A DNA stretch of 64,000 nucleotides from Brachyhypopomus gauderio (taxonomy: Eukaryota > Chordata > Actinopteri > Gymnotiformes > Hypopomidae), in the NCBI RefSeq assembly GCF_052324685.1, contig NW_027506917.1, positions 558,001 to 622,000 of the forward strand, in the 5' to 3' direction. The notes beneath the pieces are model-generated. The model saw only the letters and a list, made by a program, of their open reading frames with translations, was not told the origin of the DNA and searched no databases. The position numbers were made by a program, and so were the translations under genes. Positions 1-11,734 of this stretch are shown piece after piece (within the stretch, counting starts at the first letter, position 1; each line of letters opens with the position of its first letter).

Positions 1-230
1 CACAGTACAAATCAATCCGGCCATTATGCACTGAAGAAAGAAAGGGTGAAGGAGACCAGGTATGGTTTGTGTAAAAAATTAAAACACCATTATTGTGATC
101 ATTGTGAAGATTTTGTCCATTACATTTTAACCCTTAGGGAATAAATATGCTTTTCTCATATGTTAAATATGTAAAGCAAAAAAATTATATGCACCAAGTT
201 TGGCCTACATTTTGTTTACTGTACAGAGCT

Positions 231-408
231 AGAGCGCAACACAGCCCAGAGCAGGAGCGCAACACAGCCCAGAGCAGGAGCGCAACACAGCCCAGAGCAG
301 GAGCGCAACACAGCCCAGTGCAGGAGCACCACACAGCCCAGAGCAGGAGCGCAACACAGCCCAGAGAAGGAGCGCAACACAGCCCAGAGCAGGAGCATCA
401 CAGCCTAG
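231..408. repeat. 23-bp minisatellite, about 7.5 copies
   Basis: A unit of the form gagcgcaacacagcccagag plus cag repeats head to tail with few substitutions. It contains no stop codon on either strand in some frames, so the open frames across it are repeat artefacts and not genes. Confidence 0.93.
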
Positions 409-639
409 CTCACAGTAGCCTACAAATCAATCTGGCCATTATGTTGAGGTGAGTGACTCTCCCTGCTGCACCACTACACTGGATCTTCAGGATCTGCCAC
501 CTCCTGAATCCCTCTTCACTGTTTATGTGTTTTCCAAGATTAAGTGCTATCATTGTCATGATTCAACATAACACAGAAGTGTGATCCCTTTTTGAAATGG
601 CTTTGCTATATATTTGTACTATAATATTTGTAATGTTAT

Positions 640-1558
640 TGGCACAAAATTAACAGCAGCTAATTTTGGATTTTGTCTGCAACTTTTTAACAGGCAGACT
701 TCAGCTTTTCACTTCTGAGAGGCCAATGACCAGATCCTGCAGATTTCTTCTCTGCAACATACGGAGAATACAACCCTTTCTTTCACAGGGAGCTACCCAG
801 GTGCTTTTACAGTCTCTCATCATCTCAAAGCTGGACTACTGCAACTGCTTACTTACGGATCTTTCTCTATGGGTCATCAGACCTCTACAAACTGATCCAG
901 AATGCAGCAGCATGACTGGTCTTCAATCTCCCCAAGTTCACATATCACTCCAGTGCTGCATTCTCTTTACTGCCTTCCAGTAGCTGCATACATCAGATCT
1001 AAAACCTCGATGCTTGCTTGCAAAGCCAAAAATGGACCAACCCCTCCCTACATGATGGCCATGGTCAAAGCCCCATCCAAACCTTGAGTACTTTGAACCT
1101 CAAGTACGGCTTGGCTTAAAACGCCATGCTTAAAGTCTCACGGAAAACAAACTTCAAGACCTGTCCTGGCTCCGAGATAGTGGAATGAGCTTCCATTGAC
1201 TGTCCAGACTGCAGAGTCCTTAGCAGTCTTCAAATGACTGAAGACTCATCTGTAGAACAGACTAAATCTCTAGCACTTGTCATAGTTGTTTCCGTTGTAT
1301 GATATAGTACCTATGTGAGTTTGCATTTCTTGTAGGTATCCATTTTAATTTCTGTAGTTTAGCAATATTCAGCCTATGTTTTTGTGTACTTCTAGGTATT
1401 TGCATTGATTTCTGTAGTTTAGTAGTATTCTGGTTCGAGGGTATCTTGAATTCTGACCTATCTATGTACTATTTAGAATTAATTCTGTGAACAGATGGCA
1501 AAGCACTTCGTAAGGCGCTCTGGATAAGAGTGTCTGCTAAATGCCCTACATGTAAATG
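640..1558 (+). mobile_element. L2-like LINE, 3' fragment
   Basis: Broken frames encode the end of a LINE reverse transcriptase: 'SKLDYCNCLL', then 'VIRPLQ', then 'LPVAAYIRSKTSMLACKAKN' and 'PPYMM'. A typical fish L2 tail follows at about 1501-1545 (ggcgctctggataagagtgt, then ctgctaaatg). A second, better preserved copy of the same family lies at 31080-31630 on the other strand. Frameshifts make this copy non-functional. Confidence 0.85.
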
Positions 1559-1764
1559 AGAGGGAGTGTATCTTTCATGTCACATCAGTGTTATGTGTTT
1601 GTAGTTGTGTTCAGGCTACTGATATTGGTGATGGAGAAAGACACTGAGTACAGTCCTGGGGATTTAAATGATTAAAAGTGATGATAGAGGACATTGAGGT
1701 GCTCAACATTGGTATAATATACTTTTTCATTTGTATAAAATAACTTTGCAGTTTGCATTCCACA

Positions 1765-2205
1765 TTTGAGTTTGTCCTGGAAGTCACGATGAATATGGAC
1801 AGGAAAAATCTGTAAAATTACGGTACTTCTCAGCAGAACTTTTTGTGCTGTCACTTTATTGAAAGTGCTTAATTGTACTAATTCAGGGAAAAGTTGTAAA
1901 ATAAAGGTATTTCTCTGCAAAACTATTAGTGCTGTCACTTTATTGAAAGTGCTTAATTGTAATAATTTAGGGAAAAGTTGTAAAATAAAGGTATTTCTCT
2001 GCAAAACTTTTAGTACTGTCACTTTATTGAAAGTGCTTAATTGTAATAAATCAGGGAAAAGTTGTAAAATAACGATATTTCTCTGCAAAAATATTACTGC
2101 TGTCACTTTGCTAAATCTAAAAGTGCTAAATCATAATAATCCAGGAAAAATCTGCAGAATGTTTAATGAATTTTTCTGTAAATTTATTGTTTTTCCACTT
2201 AATTT
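1765..2205. repeat. 84-bp tandem repeat, about 5 copies
   Basis: The landmark tgtcacttt recurs at 1849, 1933, 2017 and 2101, exactly 84 bp apart, with diverged copies on each side. Because 84 is 28 codons, one frame on each strand reads a repeating 28-residue peptide without stops. These frames have no recognisable domain and are best explained as by-products of the repeat. Confidence 0.93.
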
Positions 2206-3440
2206 AAATCAGGGTTTTTTACTTTAAAATTAAAGTTTTTGTTTGGCAGCCGCTGCTGCCAGTCATTTACCGTTTTTTAACACTTTTGCAGGTTAGTACG
2301 CCTAAAAAATCAGATTGTGTATTATAAGGACATCAGAATCAAATTAACATGTGCATTAAAATATTTTAGTGAATTATCCACCTCTTAATAAGCAGATTTA
2401 GGGAACTAAATGTATGCTAAGGCAACGTGAATACGGTTAGCGAGATTTCACATTAACCACTGACAGCCTATTAATTGTAAATTCCACTCTTAATGCCATT
2501 TCACCTAAACGCGATGTTTTTGCGGGGCAGCTAAGTATTGGTTAAATATAACATTTGAGTGTGATTGTAGAGTGTGTTGGGTCGAGGAGCTGAAATGAGG
2601 ATATCCATTTTGGAGTACCAGCTAACGGTAAGCTAACGCACAATAAGTAGGAGAGCCATTCTTGTGATACATCACTGCTGATATTGATTAGAATGCATAT
2701 TTAAGACTTCTAAATAGTACACAACAGTGTAATTTATAGATCAAGTGTGTAGATTTTGTTATTCTGTTGACTATTATCTGTATTATGCTCAGCAGACTTT
2801 GGATTGATGGCAAAGGGAGAGGGAAGGTCATCAAGAGAGATTGAAAACACAAGGTAAGTTGAAACTAGGGTGGCACTTTTGATCAATGAATCTTACAAGA
2901 CTAAAGAGGAATACAACATACTAAAATGTTATAGTACAGTATGATATATGTAATCATATGTAACCATACTAGACTTGTATTCTATTATTGTATTATTTAT
3001 GTTGTATTTAATTTATCTTGTTGGTGTATATTAGTTGCCTGCTGTGGGATAATTGGGTGCTGACCATGATGAGATTGAAAACACAACAAGGTAAGTTTCA
3101 AATAGCAATAAGAAATCAATGTTTATTACACTGCCGTATGTTGGCTGTAGGAGTGTAGGAGTAGTGATGTTGGCTGGGGGGGCTGGAGCACTTGTAGGAG
3201 CAATGATTAGTCCAAATGTTTCTGTTGGAGTGACTAATGGGCTTGATGGCACATTTGGAGCTGTTTAGGGGTTGCCGGATTTTGAAGCTTGGCTCTTGGA
3301 GTTGTTTTTCAACTTTCTGGATTGGCTCTTGCTTCCAAAATGACCATCTTTTAACTGTTTCTTCTTTCTGTCATTTGGTATTGTTGCCGCCTCAATTCTC
3401 AACCTTAGCCGTATGAATCTTTTCATGATTTTGTCTTGTA
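2206..3440. other. Non-coding stretch, nothing identified
   Basis: AT-rich sequence with no frame that looks like a protein family and no clear repeat boundary. A short minus-strand open frame at 3031-3252 has biased composition and no recognisable motif, and I do not call it. Confidence 0.5.
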
Positions 3441-6255
3441 CTCCACAGCAAGCTGGAAGCTTACTGTAAAGTGAGCTTCCTGCTTTCCTCCTACTTCCTG
3501 CTTTCCTCCTGTACAGACGCTTTTCTGCCAGCTCTGCCTGTCCTTTACTGTTTTTTCATTTATTGGAGTTATAACTACAAGTTAAGTTATTTTTACAAGT
3601 TAAAAGGATCCATTACTCATTACTTCACTTGGTAAGCTTTTTTACATTTATCTGTAAAGGATAATTTAGCATTTTTGATACTCCGACAGTCCGACACTGC
3701 GAGTGAACTGTTTTTGTGCCTCAACCTTGTGAGTTAGTGGTTTTAGTGCACCGTTCTATCAGTAACTGATACTTTCCCAGCTGTGAAATACCTGCCAGAA
3801 CTTCTTGGGTGTTAATTTTGCACTTGATTTTTAACTTGGATATTTGAGCCTTGTGTGCCCAGTTCTCTTGATATTGCCTCGATTATGGCTCATGCTTCCA
3901 CATCATCTATTTGCTCTGAGTGTATCAAACTGTCTCAGAGGGTGGCGGAACTTCAGGAAAGAATCCATACCTTACATTCTATAAGGGAGGATGAGGAATA
4001 TCTGGACTCGATTCTTGCCACACAAGCTGCTGATAAAACCGTCCCTGTAACTGGCAAAGAAAGAGACGTTTCTCTGCATTGTCGCAACACTACAGTCTGC
4101 AGTCTTGTAGGAACTCACTTACTTCTCCTGCACACTCAGTGACTCAGGTCTGACACACTAGAACCCATGCTCCTAGTAAGTGCTACATTCCAGTTATTTT
4201 AAATAGCCGGTGGCATGGCTCTCAGAATCGAAATAAAAATGTAATCAGAAGAAAACACAAGGGCACAAAACATTGTAACAAACAAAATTTGATCCCAGTG
4301 AAATCCACAAGTGATGTAAGTGATGCCGATCAAACACATCAAGTCTTCAAAGTCTCCTTACTAAACGACCTCTCACTCACAAACAAGACTTTTATAATAG
4401 CTAAATTAATTGAAGATTATTGTCTGGACTTTCTTTTTCTAACAGAGACTTGGCTTGATAGCAATGGAGCAATAGTGCTAAATGAAGCTTCGCCTCCTGA
4501 CTTTAACTATTTTAATGTCTCTAGAGTAAATAAGAGAGGTGGTGGTGTTGCATGTTTTTACCATAAAGCATTCCGCTGTAAGCAGATCTCATTAGGGGAA
4601 CATCCTACGTTTGAATATCTGGCAGTACAACTCAACAGTACTTATTCAGTTCTTTTGATTGTTATCTATCATCCTCCCAGACTACATGCAGACTTTCTTG
4701 AAGATTTTGAAGAAATGCTTGAAACCATGTCACTTTTCAATCTGGTTTCAGAGCTCTCCACAGCACTGAAACAGCCCTAGTTAAGGTAGTAAATGACTTG
4801 AGATTGAATAAGGATGCAGGCAAACTCTCAGTCCTTTTTCTGCTGGATTTAAGCGCCGCTTTTGACACGGTTGATCATGAAATTCTTCTTGATCGACTAC
4901 AGAGTTGGGTAGGCCTTAGTGGCTTAGTCTTAGACTGGTTTAGATCGTACCTAACTGGGCGTGATTACTATGTAGCATTAGGTACCTCTTCCTCCACACG
5001 TCAAAAAATAACTTGTGGCGTCCCCCAAGGATCAATTCTTGGGCCGTTACTATTCAACATATATATGCTTCCGCTACCATATATCATTAATAAACATGGT
5101 ATTAGTTATCATCAATATGCAGATGACACTCAACTTTACATTTCTCTAGAACCTAAGGCCCTAAAATCAATTTGCTCACTGTTTGACTGCATAGATGATA
5201 TACAGACATCGATGTCTGACAATTTTCTGCAATTAAATAAACAGAAGACAGAGGTTCTTGTTCTTGGCAGTGATTCACAAAGGAATGATGTCCGGACTTA
5301 TTTAAATAAAATGAATCTGAATGCCAGACAATGTGTTAAGAACCTGGGCGTCACCTTTGATAATGAGCTCAGCTTCAAATCACACATCATGACTACATGC
5401 AAGACAGCTTATTTTCACCTTCGAAACATTGCTAAGATCCGGGATATGCTCACTCCTGCTGACAGTGAAAAACTTGTCCATGCATTTATCACATCAAGGC
5501 TAGATTATTGTAACGCTGTTCTATCTGCTCTTCCAAAGAGCTCTATTTCGCACCTACAGCGAGTTCAGAACGCGGCTGCAAGGGTTCTGACCCGCAGGAG
5601 AAAGAGAGATCATATTACACCTGCACTCCACTCACTGCACTGGTTACCTGTCAGCTTTAGGATAGATTTTAAGGTTCTAGTCATGGTTTTTAAATGTCTT
5701 CATGGTCTTGCCCCTCTTTACCTCAGTGAAATGATGGTTAGATATGTTCCAGTCAGGTCTCTGAGGTCTTCAAACAGTAAATCTACTGGTGATTCCTAGA
5801 TGCCGATTAAAGATTGGCGAGGGTGCTTTTAGCCACTATGGCCCAAAGCTCTGGAATTCTCTTCCTGAAGAGCTCAGATGCATTTCATCCCTGAATAGTT
5901 TCAAGAACAGTCTCAAAACTTTCCTGTTTAGATCTGCTTTTAGTTAAGAAATTCTAGTCTATTATTTTATAATTTGTCACTTTATTTAATTATTTCTTTT
6001 TATCTTTAATTTTAATATTTTATTTTTATCTTCTTATATTTACTTATCTTAATTAGTTTTATTTACTTTACTTTTTTATTATATTGTTTACTTTACTTTT
6101 TTACATTTTATGTTATTTTACTTTAATTTCTTTAACATTTTCTTTTTGTCTTCTTTTTATGTTTATTTTATTTATACTGTAAAGCACTTTGAGTTGCATG
6201 TATGTATGAAAGGTGCTATATAAATAAAGATTATTATTATTATTATTATTATTAT
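3440..6255 (+). mobile_element. Internally deleted LINE (CR1/L2 group) with ATT-repeat tail
   Basis: The element runs from a 5' region, through a short ORF1-like frame (about 3855-4140), to endonuclease and reverse transcriptase frames. It ends in 'gctatataaataaagatt' followed by (ATT)n at about 6228-6255. The 5' limit is approximate. It lies directly against the 3' part of the P-element relic, so it probably inserted there. Confidence 0.82.
4289..5940 (+). pseudogene. LINE ORF2 relic: endonuclease N-part joined to reverse transcriptase
   Basis: The first part (to about 4735) matches the start of an APE-type endonuclease: 'FLFLTETWLDSNGA', 'RGGGVACFYH' and 'IYHPPR'. The frame then shifts and continues as 'QSGFRALHSTETALVKVV', which belongs well inside the reverse transcriptase. 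The remainder of the endonuclease and the first RT segment are therefore missing. The RT keeps motif A ('LLDLSAAFDTVDH'), motif B ('GVPQGSILGPLLFN') and the catalytic 'YADD' near 5117, then the C-terminal 'SRLDYCNAVL' and 'QNAAARVLTR' region up to 5799. Deletion and frameshift make it dead, although the RT frame is over 330 codons long. It could be mistaken for a gene in an ab initio annotation. Confidence 0.85.
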
Positions 6256-6360
6256 AAAGTGCCTGAGCTTGTTTCTCCAAGACCCCTCACTGCATCAGGG
6301 AGTTCCATGAGGCAGGAACCAGTCTTGGTCCTAAATAGTTCCTCAATTTGGTGAATGAAA

Positions 6361-9300
6361 TCATATGCGTCTTGGGAAGGATGACAAAGAGCACCTGCCT
6401 TGCTCTTTTAAGTTCAATAAGATGCTGTTTTCTCCAGCAGGACTGTCATCACTGTGCTGTGCTGCAATTTTGCATTTTTCACAGATGCTGGCAAACCTAA
6501 TGACCTTGTGGACGATGTAGCCAGCAAGATGGAAGAGAATGCATTTCCCGCTCTTTGTGAGGTCAGGTGCAGCTCTGTTGACCGCCATTAGCTGTTCCAC
6601 TCTGACTGATGGTATGACATTTTGCTCCACTGTGTCCAAGAAGTCTGCCAAAAAGCTACTGTTGTCTTCCAGGTAGCTCCCAAACCTGATGGCTGTGAGG
6701 AACTGTCCCACAGATATGATCCTCAGTGCACGATGGAATTCCACTGGAGTTGGGACAGGATTTTTAGACCTCACACAGCTGAAGGTATTTTCAAGGCAGT
6801 CTTGTGTGAATCTTGATGTTAACACAAACCTGTGTCCTCTAGTCAGCATCTCTTCTCGTATGGCTAAAATTGATGTTGTTGCCATTATCACCCCAGTCTG
6901 AACAGGCTTCCAGTGTCCCTTCTGACCAATCTTCATCCCACGGAACAGATGGACAATGTCCTGGAGGAAGGTGATGGCCTTTTGCTACTCCTCCATCTTC
7001 AGTCTGCTCAAGGCCCTAATTGGATGACGAGATGACATTAGATTGAACCAATGATCAACTTGCTCCAGGAGCCACGCTGTAGTTGTGTAGGACAGAGGGC
7101 GTTTTTCTTGCTGCACCATGTGTTTCAGCCCAGCACTTGTTGCCTTACTGAATACATTTAGAGCAGGACCAACCTTCATCTTGTCAAAGTGACTTGGCTC
7201 GATGGCTGCAGCTGACGGATGTGGAGCTATTTTTAATGCCATCCCTTCCTGAAAGGCCACTAGGTCTTTAATAGGGACCACTGAAACCTCATTAGAGAGG
7301 AGGTTCTCTTTGTTTACAATGTCCTCAGGAATTTTGAACACATGTCCACGGACAAGGGCACTTTTCAAGCTCTTTACCAGATGTGGGACATCAGCAGGGC
7401 CGGCCCTTCCATTAGGCGACATAGGCAAATGCTAGGGGCGCCGGCTGTCCAGGGAGACGCTCACGTGCATGTGGTTTTTATTTTTATTTTTAACAAATGA
7501 ACAATTAATAAATGTGAAAACAAGCAAAGTCCACATAATCATAATTTCATTGTTTAATAATATTAGTCAAATTAATAATTCTTATAATAACAACACACGA
7601 CACCTATCACCCGCACGCCAACCCGCCCTCCCCCGCGCGCTCTGCGCACCTCGTTACTGTTTCCCTATACACCACAGAATGAGTGACATCTCCCTGTAAA
7701 GACCTCAAAAAGGCAGAAAAACAGGTAATATAATGGTAATATGTGGTGAATTAACACTATACCATTGGCGAATCGTCAGGGACTTCAACGCCTTCTCTGA
7801 AGGTTAATTGATCTTAAAAAGGATGCTTTATCTATTATATGTAATATATGTTAATAACACTTCATCAATAATTTGTATTTTTCCTATAAATCGGCTTTCA
7901 AATCCACTTTTCGTACTTGTGCTGGAAAAAAACCTCAGCAGTGAAATAAAAAATCTACCAATCAGAATATTTCACACCGTTGTTTCTAGGTAAAAGAGAG
8001 AAAGGCCCTTTTACATTGAGAGCTTTTATTATAGATTGGCAGTTTTATCAACCAATCATATTATCGAATTAAAATCGTGGGGGCGTGCTCCAATGGTCTC
8101 CTTTTTATTTGAAACAAATCCAAAATGTTGCCAATCTGTAGCTGTTGTGTTTTTCTTTGAAACCAGCTTGCTTGACTCACAACACTCAATCGTCATTGTG
8201 GCTTTTTCCCCTCTGTATGATCTTAGTGAAAAGAGTCATCATACTGCCCAATCCTAGGAGGTGCTATGATTAGCTTAGCTTAAAATAAATACATACTAAC
8301 CCTCTGTTCATTGCGAATGCACTTTTGAAATAATAATGTTGCAGTAGGCAAATTGCCCTGATTTGCACTGGTGGTAGTTTTTTTATTTTTATTTTAAATT
8401 TATTATTAATATTTAAAAGTTGTTCTCTGCACTACGTTATGTAAAATAGTTTTAAAATATTTTTTGTGCAACACCTTTATATTTATTGCTTGTTATATGG
8501 TAATATTTAAGTCATTTGCTTTTTATTTGTTTCTTTAATAGTGACACAATCAACACAATGATTGATGATGCAGGGGGCACCAACCAAAATCTCGCCTAGG
8601 GCACCACATTGGTCAGGGCCGGCTCTGGACATCAGGCATGAAATAAAGTTGTCTGTCTGGTGTTGATGGATGTGGCCCAGATGTTTTATTGAGGTTGACC
8701 CCAAAGGATCTCCACATGGCCTGCTTAGGGCTGCCCATGTCAGTGGTGACGTTGAACACATGTAGCCCTATGGATGCTGCCCTTTGTATTAATTCAATAA
8801 TTATTGGCCTGTACTGTGCTCTGTTGGTAGTATTGCCAGTGAAATGATATGCCACTACTTGATATGCCACTACTTGCTTCCACCATGTTTGTGCTTCCAG
8901 CCAGCATAAAGACACAAGCATGTGTTGCTACTCCTGTGTGACCTGGCAAAGTCACATCACCGTAGAGTTTGCCGGTAAGCATATGCAACTCCACACTTGG
9001 TGTGATTGCCATTTCATCCAAGGTCAACAGACATTCCCGTTCAATCTCTGTCAACCCATCTACCTTCAGTTTAAGGAAATCAAACACCTCTGTCAGCACA
9101 CCAGGCTCAAATCTAACGCATTGCATCCTTCTCTGTAGGGTTCTTATTCCTGGCAGGGGAAATTGCAGTTCCTGCAGGGTCTTGTAACCTGTCCCACCAG
9201 CAGTAAAGCCAATTTTCAACGCCTTCTTAATTGTCTCATTGCTCCATTTCATCCCTTTTGTGGTTAGTCTGCCTAATGCTTTCATTTGATCTTTTGAAAA

Positions 9301-9597
9301 CGTTTTCTTAAGTTTTGTGTCCCTAACTTTCAGTGTCTCTTGAGAGTGGCATTTTCCTTCCTTATTTTTTGTAGTGCTGCCTTTGTTTTCCTCATGATTC
9401 TTTCTAGTCTCTTTAATTTTTTCAATAGCTCTGATTGGCTGGCTTCTGGCTGATGGTTATGCTGACTGGCTGCTGGCTCACTGGGTTGTATTAGCTCTCC
9501 CTGTCTCTCCTCACTAGCCATGTTCTCTCTTTGTTCAATCTCACTTTCCCTTCTCTCTGTATCCTCATCCCTTATTTCCTCAGTTTTTGAAACTGCT
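6361..9597 (-). pseudogene. THAP9/P-element-like transposase, broken
   Basis: P-element transposases are DDE-type nucleases with an N-terminal THAP DNA-binding domain, a coiled coil and a GTP-binding insertion. Reading from high to low coordinates, an acceptor-like site ends near 9598. A charged region and a leucine/lysine coiled coil follow ('LLKKLKRLERIMRKTKAALQ', about 9340-9440). The core starts with 'LLTLDEMAI', which carries the likely first catalytic Asp. Next come 'THACVFMLAG', 'VAYHFTGNTTN' and 'NVTTDMGSPKQAMWRSFGV' with the likely second Asp. Across the hAT insertion 'YFMPDV' joins 'PHLVKSLKSALVRG' in frame. The C-terminal part has 'FTQDCLENTFSCVRSKNPV', typical of the family. Frameshifts occur near 8900 and 6370, and a 15-bp tandem duplication repeats 'VVAYQ'. 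The THAP domain is not visible. Clearly dead. Confidence 0.82.
7395..8627. mobile_element. Non-autonomous hAT element, 1,233 bp, perfect 8-bp TSD
   Basis: The ends are cagggccggccc on the left and its imperfect inverse gggccggctctg on the right. The flanks carry identical 8-bp target duplications, gacatcag, at 7387-7394 and 8628-8635. There is no transposase inside. Removing the element and one TSD restores the reading frame of the P-element transposase, which gives independent support for the boundaries. Short open frames inside it have no recognisable content. Confidence 0.95.
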
Positions 9598-9693
9598 GGA
9601 TATAAAAGACATATACTATTTACTGTGATTACCTTTTAAATATTCTATCACTTAAAGAAATAATATAATTATTAGGAGTTCATACTTATTATA

Positions 9694-11266
9694 CACTGCT
9701 CAAAAAAATAAAGGGAACACTCAAATAACACATCCTAGATCTGAATGAATGAAATATTCTCATTGAATACTTTGTTCTGTACAAAGTTGAATGTGCTGAC
9801 AACAAAATCACACAAAAATCATCAATGGAAATCACATTTATTAACCAATGGAGGCCGGGATTTGGAGCCACACACAAAATTAAAGTGGAAAAACACACTA
9901 CAGGCTGATCCAACTTTGATGTAATGTCCTTAAAACAAGTCAAAATGAGGCTCAGTATTGTGTGTGGCCTCCACATGCCTGTATGACCTCCCTACAACGC
10001 CTGGGCATGCTCCTGATGAAGTGGCGGATGGTCTCCTGAGGGATCACCTCCCAGACCTGGACTAAAGCATCCGCCAACTCCTGGACAGTCTGTGGTGCAA
10101 CGTGACGTTGGTGGATGGAGTGAGACATGATGTCCCAGATGTGCTCAATCAGGTCTGGGGAACGGGCGGGCCAGTCCATAGCTTCAATGCCTTCACATTG
10201 CAGGAACTGCTGACACACTCCAGCCACATGAGGTCTAACATTGTCCTGCATTAGGAGGAACCCAGGGCCAACCGCACCAGCATATGGTCTCACAAGGGGT
10301 CTGAGGATCTCATCTCGGTACCTAATGGCAGTCAGGCTACCTCTGGTGAGCACATGGAGGGCTGTGTGGCCCTCCAATGAAATGCCACCCCACACCATTA
10401 CTGACCCACTGCCAAACCGGTCATGCTGAAGGATGTTGCAGGCAGCAGATCGCTCTCCACGGCGTCTCCAGACTCTGTTATGTCTGTCACGTGCTCAGTG
10501 TGAACCTGTTTTCATCTGTGAAGAGCACAAGGTGCCAGTGGCGAATTTGCCAATCCTGGTGTTCTCTGGCAAATGCCAAGCGTGCTGCACGGTGTTGGGC
10601 TGTGAGCACAACCCCCCATCTGTGGACGTCGGTCCCTCATACCATCCTCATGGAGTCGGTTTCTAACCGCTTGTGCAGACACATGCACATTTGTGGCCTG
10701 CTGGAGATCATTTTGCAGGGCTCTGGCAGTGCTCCTCCTGTTCCTTCTTGCACAAAGGCGGAGGTAGCGGTCCTGCTGCTGGGTTGTTGCCCTCCTACGG
10801 CCTCCTCCACGCCTCCTGGTGTACTGGCCTGTCTCCTGGTAGCGCCTCCAGCCTCTGGACACTGCGCTGACAGACATAGCAAACCTTCTTGCCACAGCTC
10901 GCATTGATGTGGCATCCTGGATGAGCTGCACTACCTGAGCCACTCGTGTGGGTTGTAGAGTCCGTCTCATGCTACCACGAGTGTGAAAGGACCACCAACA
11001 TTCAAAAGTGACCAAAACATCAGCCAGAAAGCATAGGTACTGAGAAGTGGTCTGTGGTCCCCACCTGCAGAACCACTCCTTTATGGGGGGGTCTTGCTAA
11101 TTGCCTCTCATTTCTACCTGTTGTCTATTCCATTTGCACAACAGCAGGTTAAATTGATTCACAATCAGTGTTGCTTCCTAACTGAACAGGTTGGTTTCAC
11201 AGAAGTGTGGTTGACTTGGAATTATATTGTGTTGTTTAAGGGTTCCCTTTATTTTTTTGAGCAGTG
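9694..11266 (-). mobile_element. Tc1/mariner element, 1,573 bp, TA target duplication
   Basis: The first 25 bases (cactgctcaaaaaaataaag...) are perfectly inverted at 11242-11266, and TA dinucleotides flank both ends (9692-9693 and 11267-11268). A broken minus-strand transposase fills the interior. It lies beside the upstream end of the P-element coding exon. Confidence 0.95.
9952..11015 (-). pseudogene. Tc1-like transposase, frameshifted
   Basis: Tc1 transposase binds the element ends with paired-like helix-turn-helix motifs and cuts with a DD34E catalytic core. The N-terminal part (11015 to about 10512) has the DNA-binding region ('[20 protein letters not shown]', '[16 protein letters not shown]'). 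The C-terminal part (10398-9952) contains 'MVWGGISLEGHTAL', the second Asp in 'MQDNVRPH' and the Glu in 'SPDLIEHIWD'. This last motif has lost the two residues (usually NP) before IEH. The frame breaks between the two parts near 10400-10510, which probably covers the first catalytic Asp. Inactive. Confidence 0.88.
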
Positions 11267-11268
11267 TA

Positions 11269-11734
11269 TATTTGTAACCCCGTTTTGTCCCTTGTCTCAA
11301 GAATCACTGATTTGTAATTACACCTAAGCTGTAAGGTACTGGAAAATATTGAAAATAGAAATTGAAAGAAAATAGACATTGAAAGTGCCTGACTTTGACC
11401 AGGGAAAAGGTGTATGAAAGGTGTATACAAGCCAGGCTGCATCAGGTTATTGTAGCAGCCTGGCTGATTTGGTGTTTTGGTTAAAAAATTGGAAGTTGTG
11501 ATATTACATGTGCTACTCAACTTTGGAATGTTTGGTTTAGAATGTTTGGTTGGGAAGGTGGAATGTTTTGATTTCAATTTTGATGCTGAAAAGCTCAGAA
11601 TTGGTTGTATGAGATTTTGCTCTGTGACTTACAACCCTTACAAATCTTACAAATCTTACAAATAAGATCTGATTTACTTTCTATTTTTTGTAGATCTTTC
11701 TATCTTTCTATCCTTTCTATTTTTCACCTTGAGA
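11269..11734. other. Region upstream of the PIM-like gene, no feature identified
   Basis: AT-rich sequence between the Tc1 TIR and the first kinase-gene exon. Short repeats of cttacaaat occur at about 11637-11662. Promoter elements would be expected here, but none can be assigned with confidence. Confidence 0.4.

Larger units (their letters stand above)
6256..9692 (-). mobile_element. P-element/THAP9-type DNA transposon relic
   Basis: The minus-strand coding relic (6361-9597) defines a P-element-like transposon. It is broken by a hAT element at 7395-8627. It is bounded by a LINE on the low-coordinate side and by a Tc1 element at 9694 on the other. The upstream THAP zinc-finger exon and the element's own termini were not found. 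Confidence 0.75.

Noticed and set aside
216..452. Repeat-encoded frames on both strands near the start
   Set aside because: They lie in the 23-bp minisatellite and show only repeat periodicity.
1672..2227. Frames of 122 and 144 codons over the 84-bp repeat
   Set aside because: Open because 84 is divisible by 3. No domain, start context or splice support.
10377..10907. A 176-codon plus-strand frame
   Set aside because: Antisense of the broken Tc1 transposase at 9952-11015.
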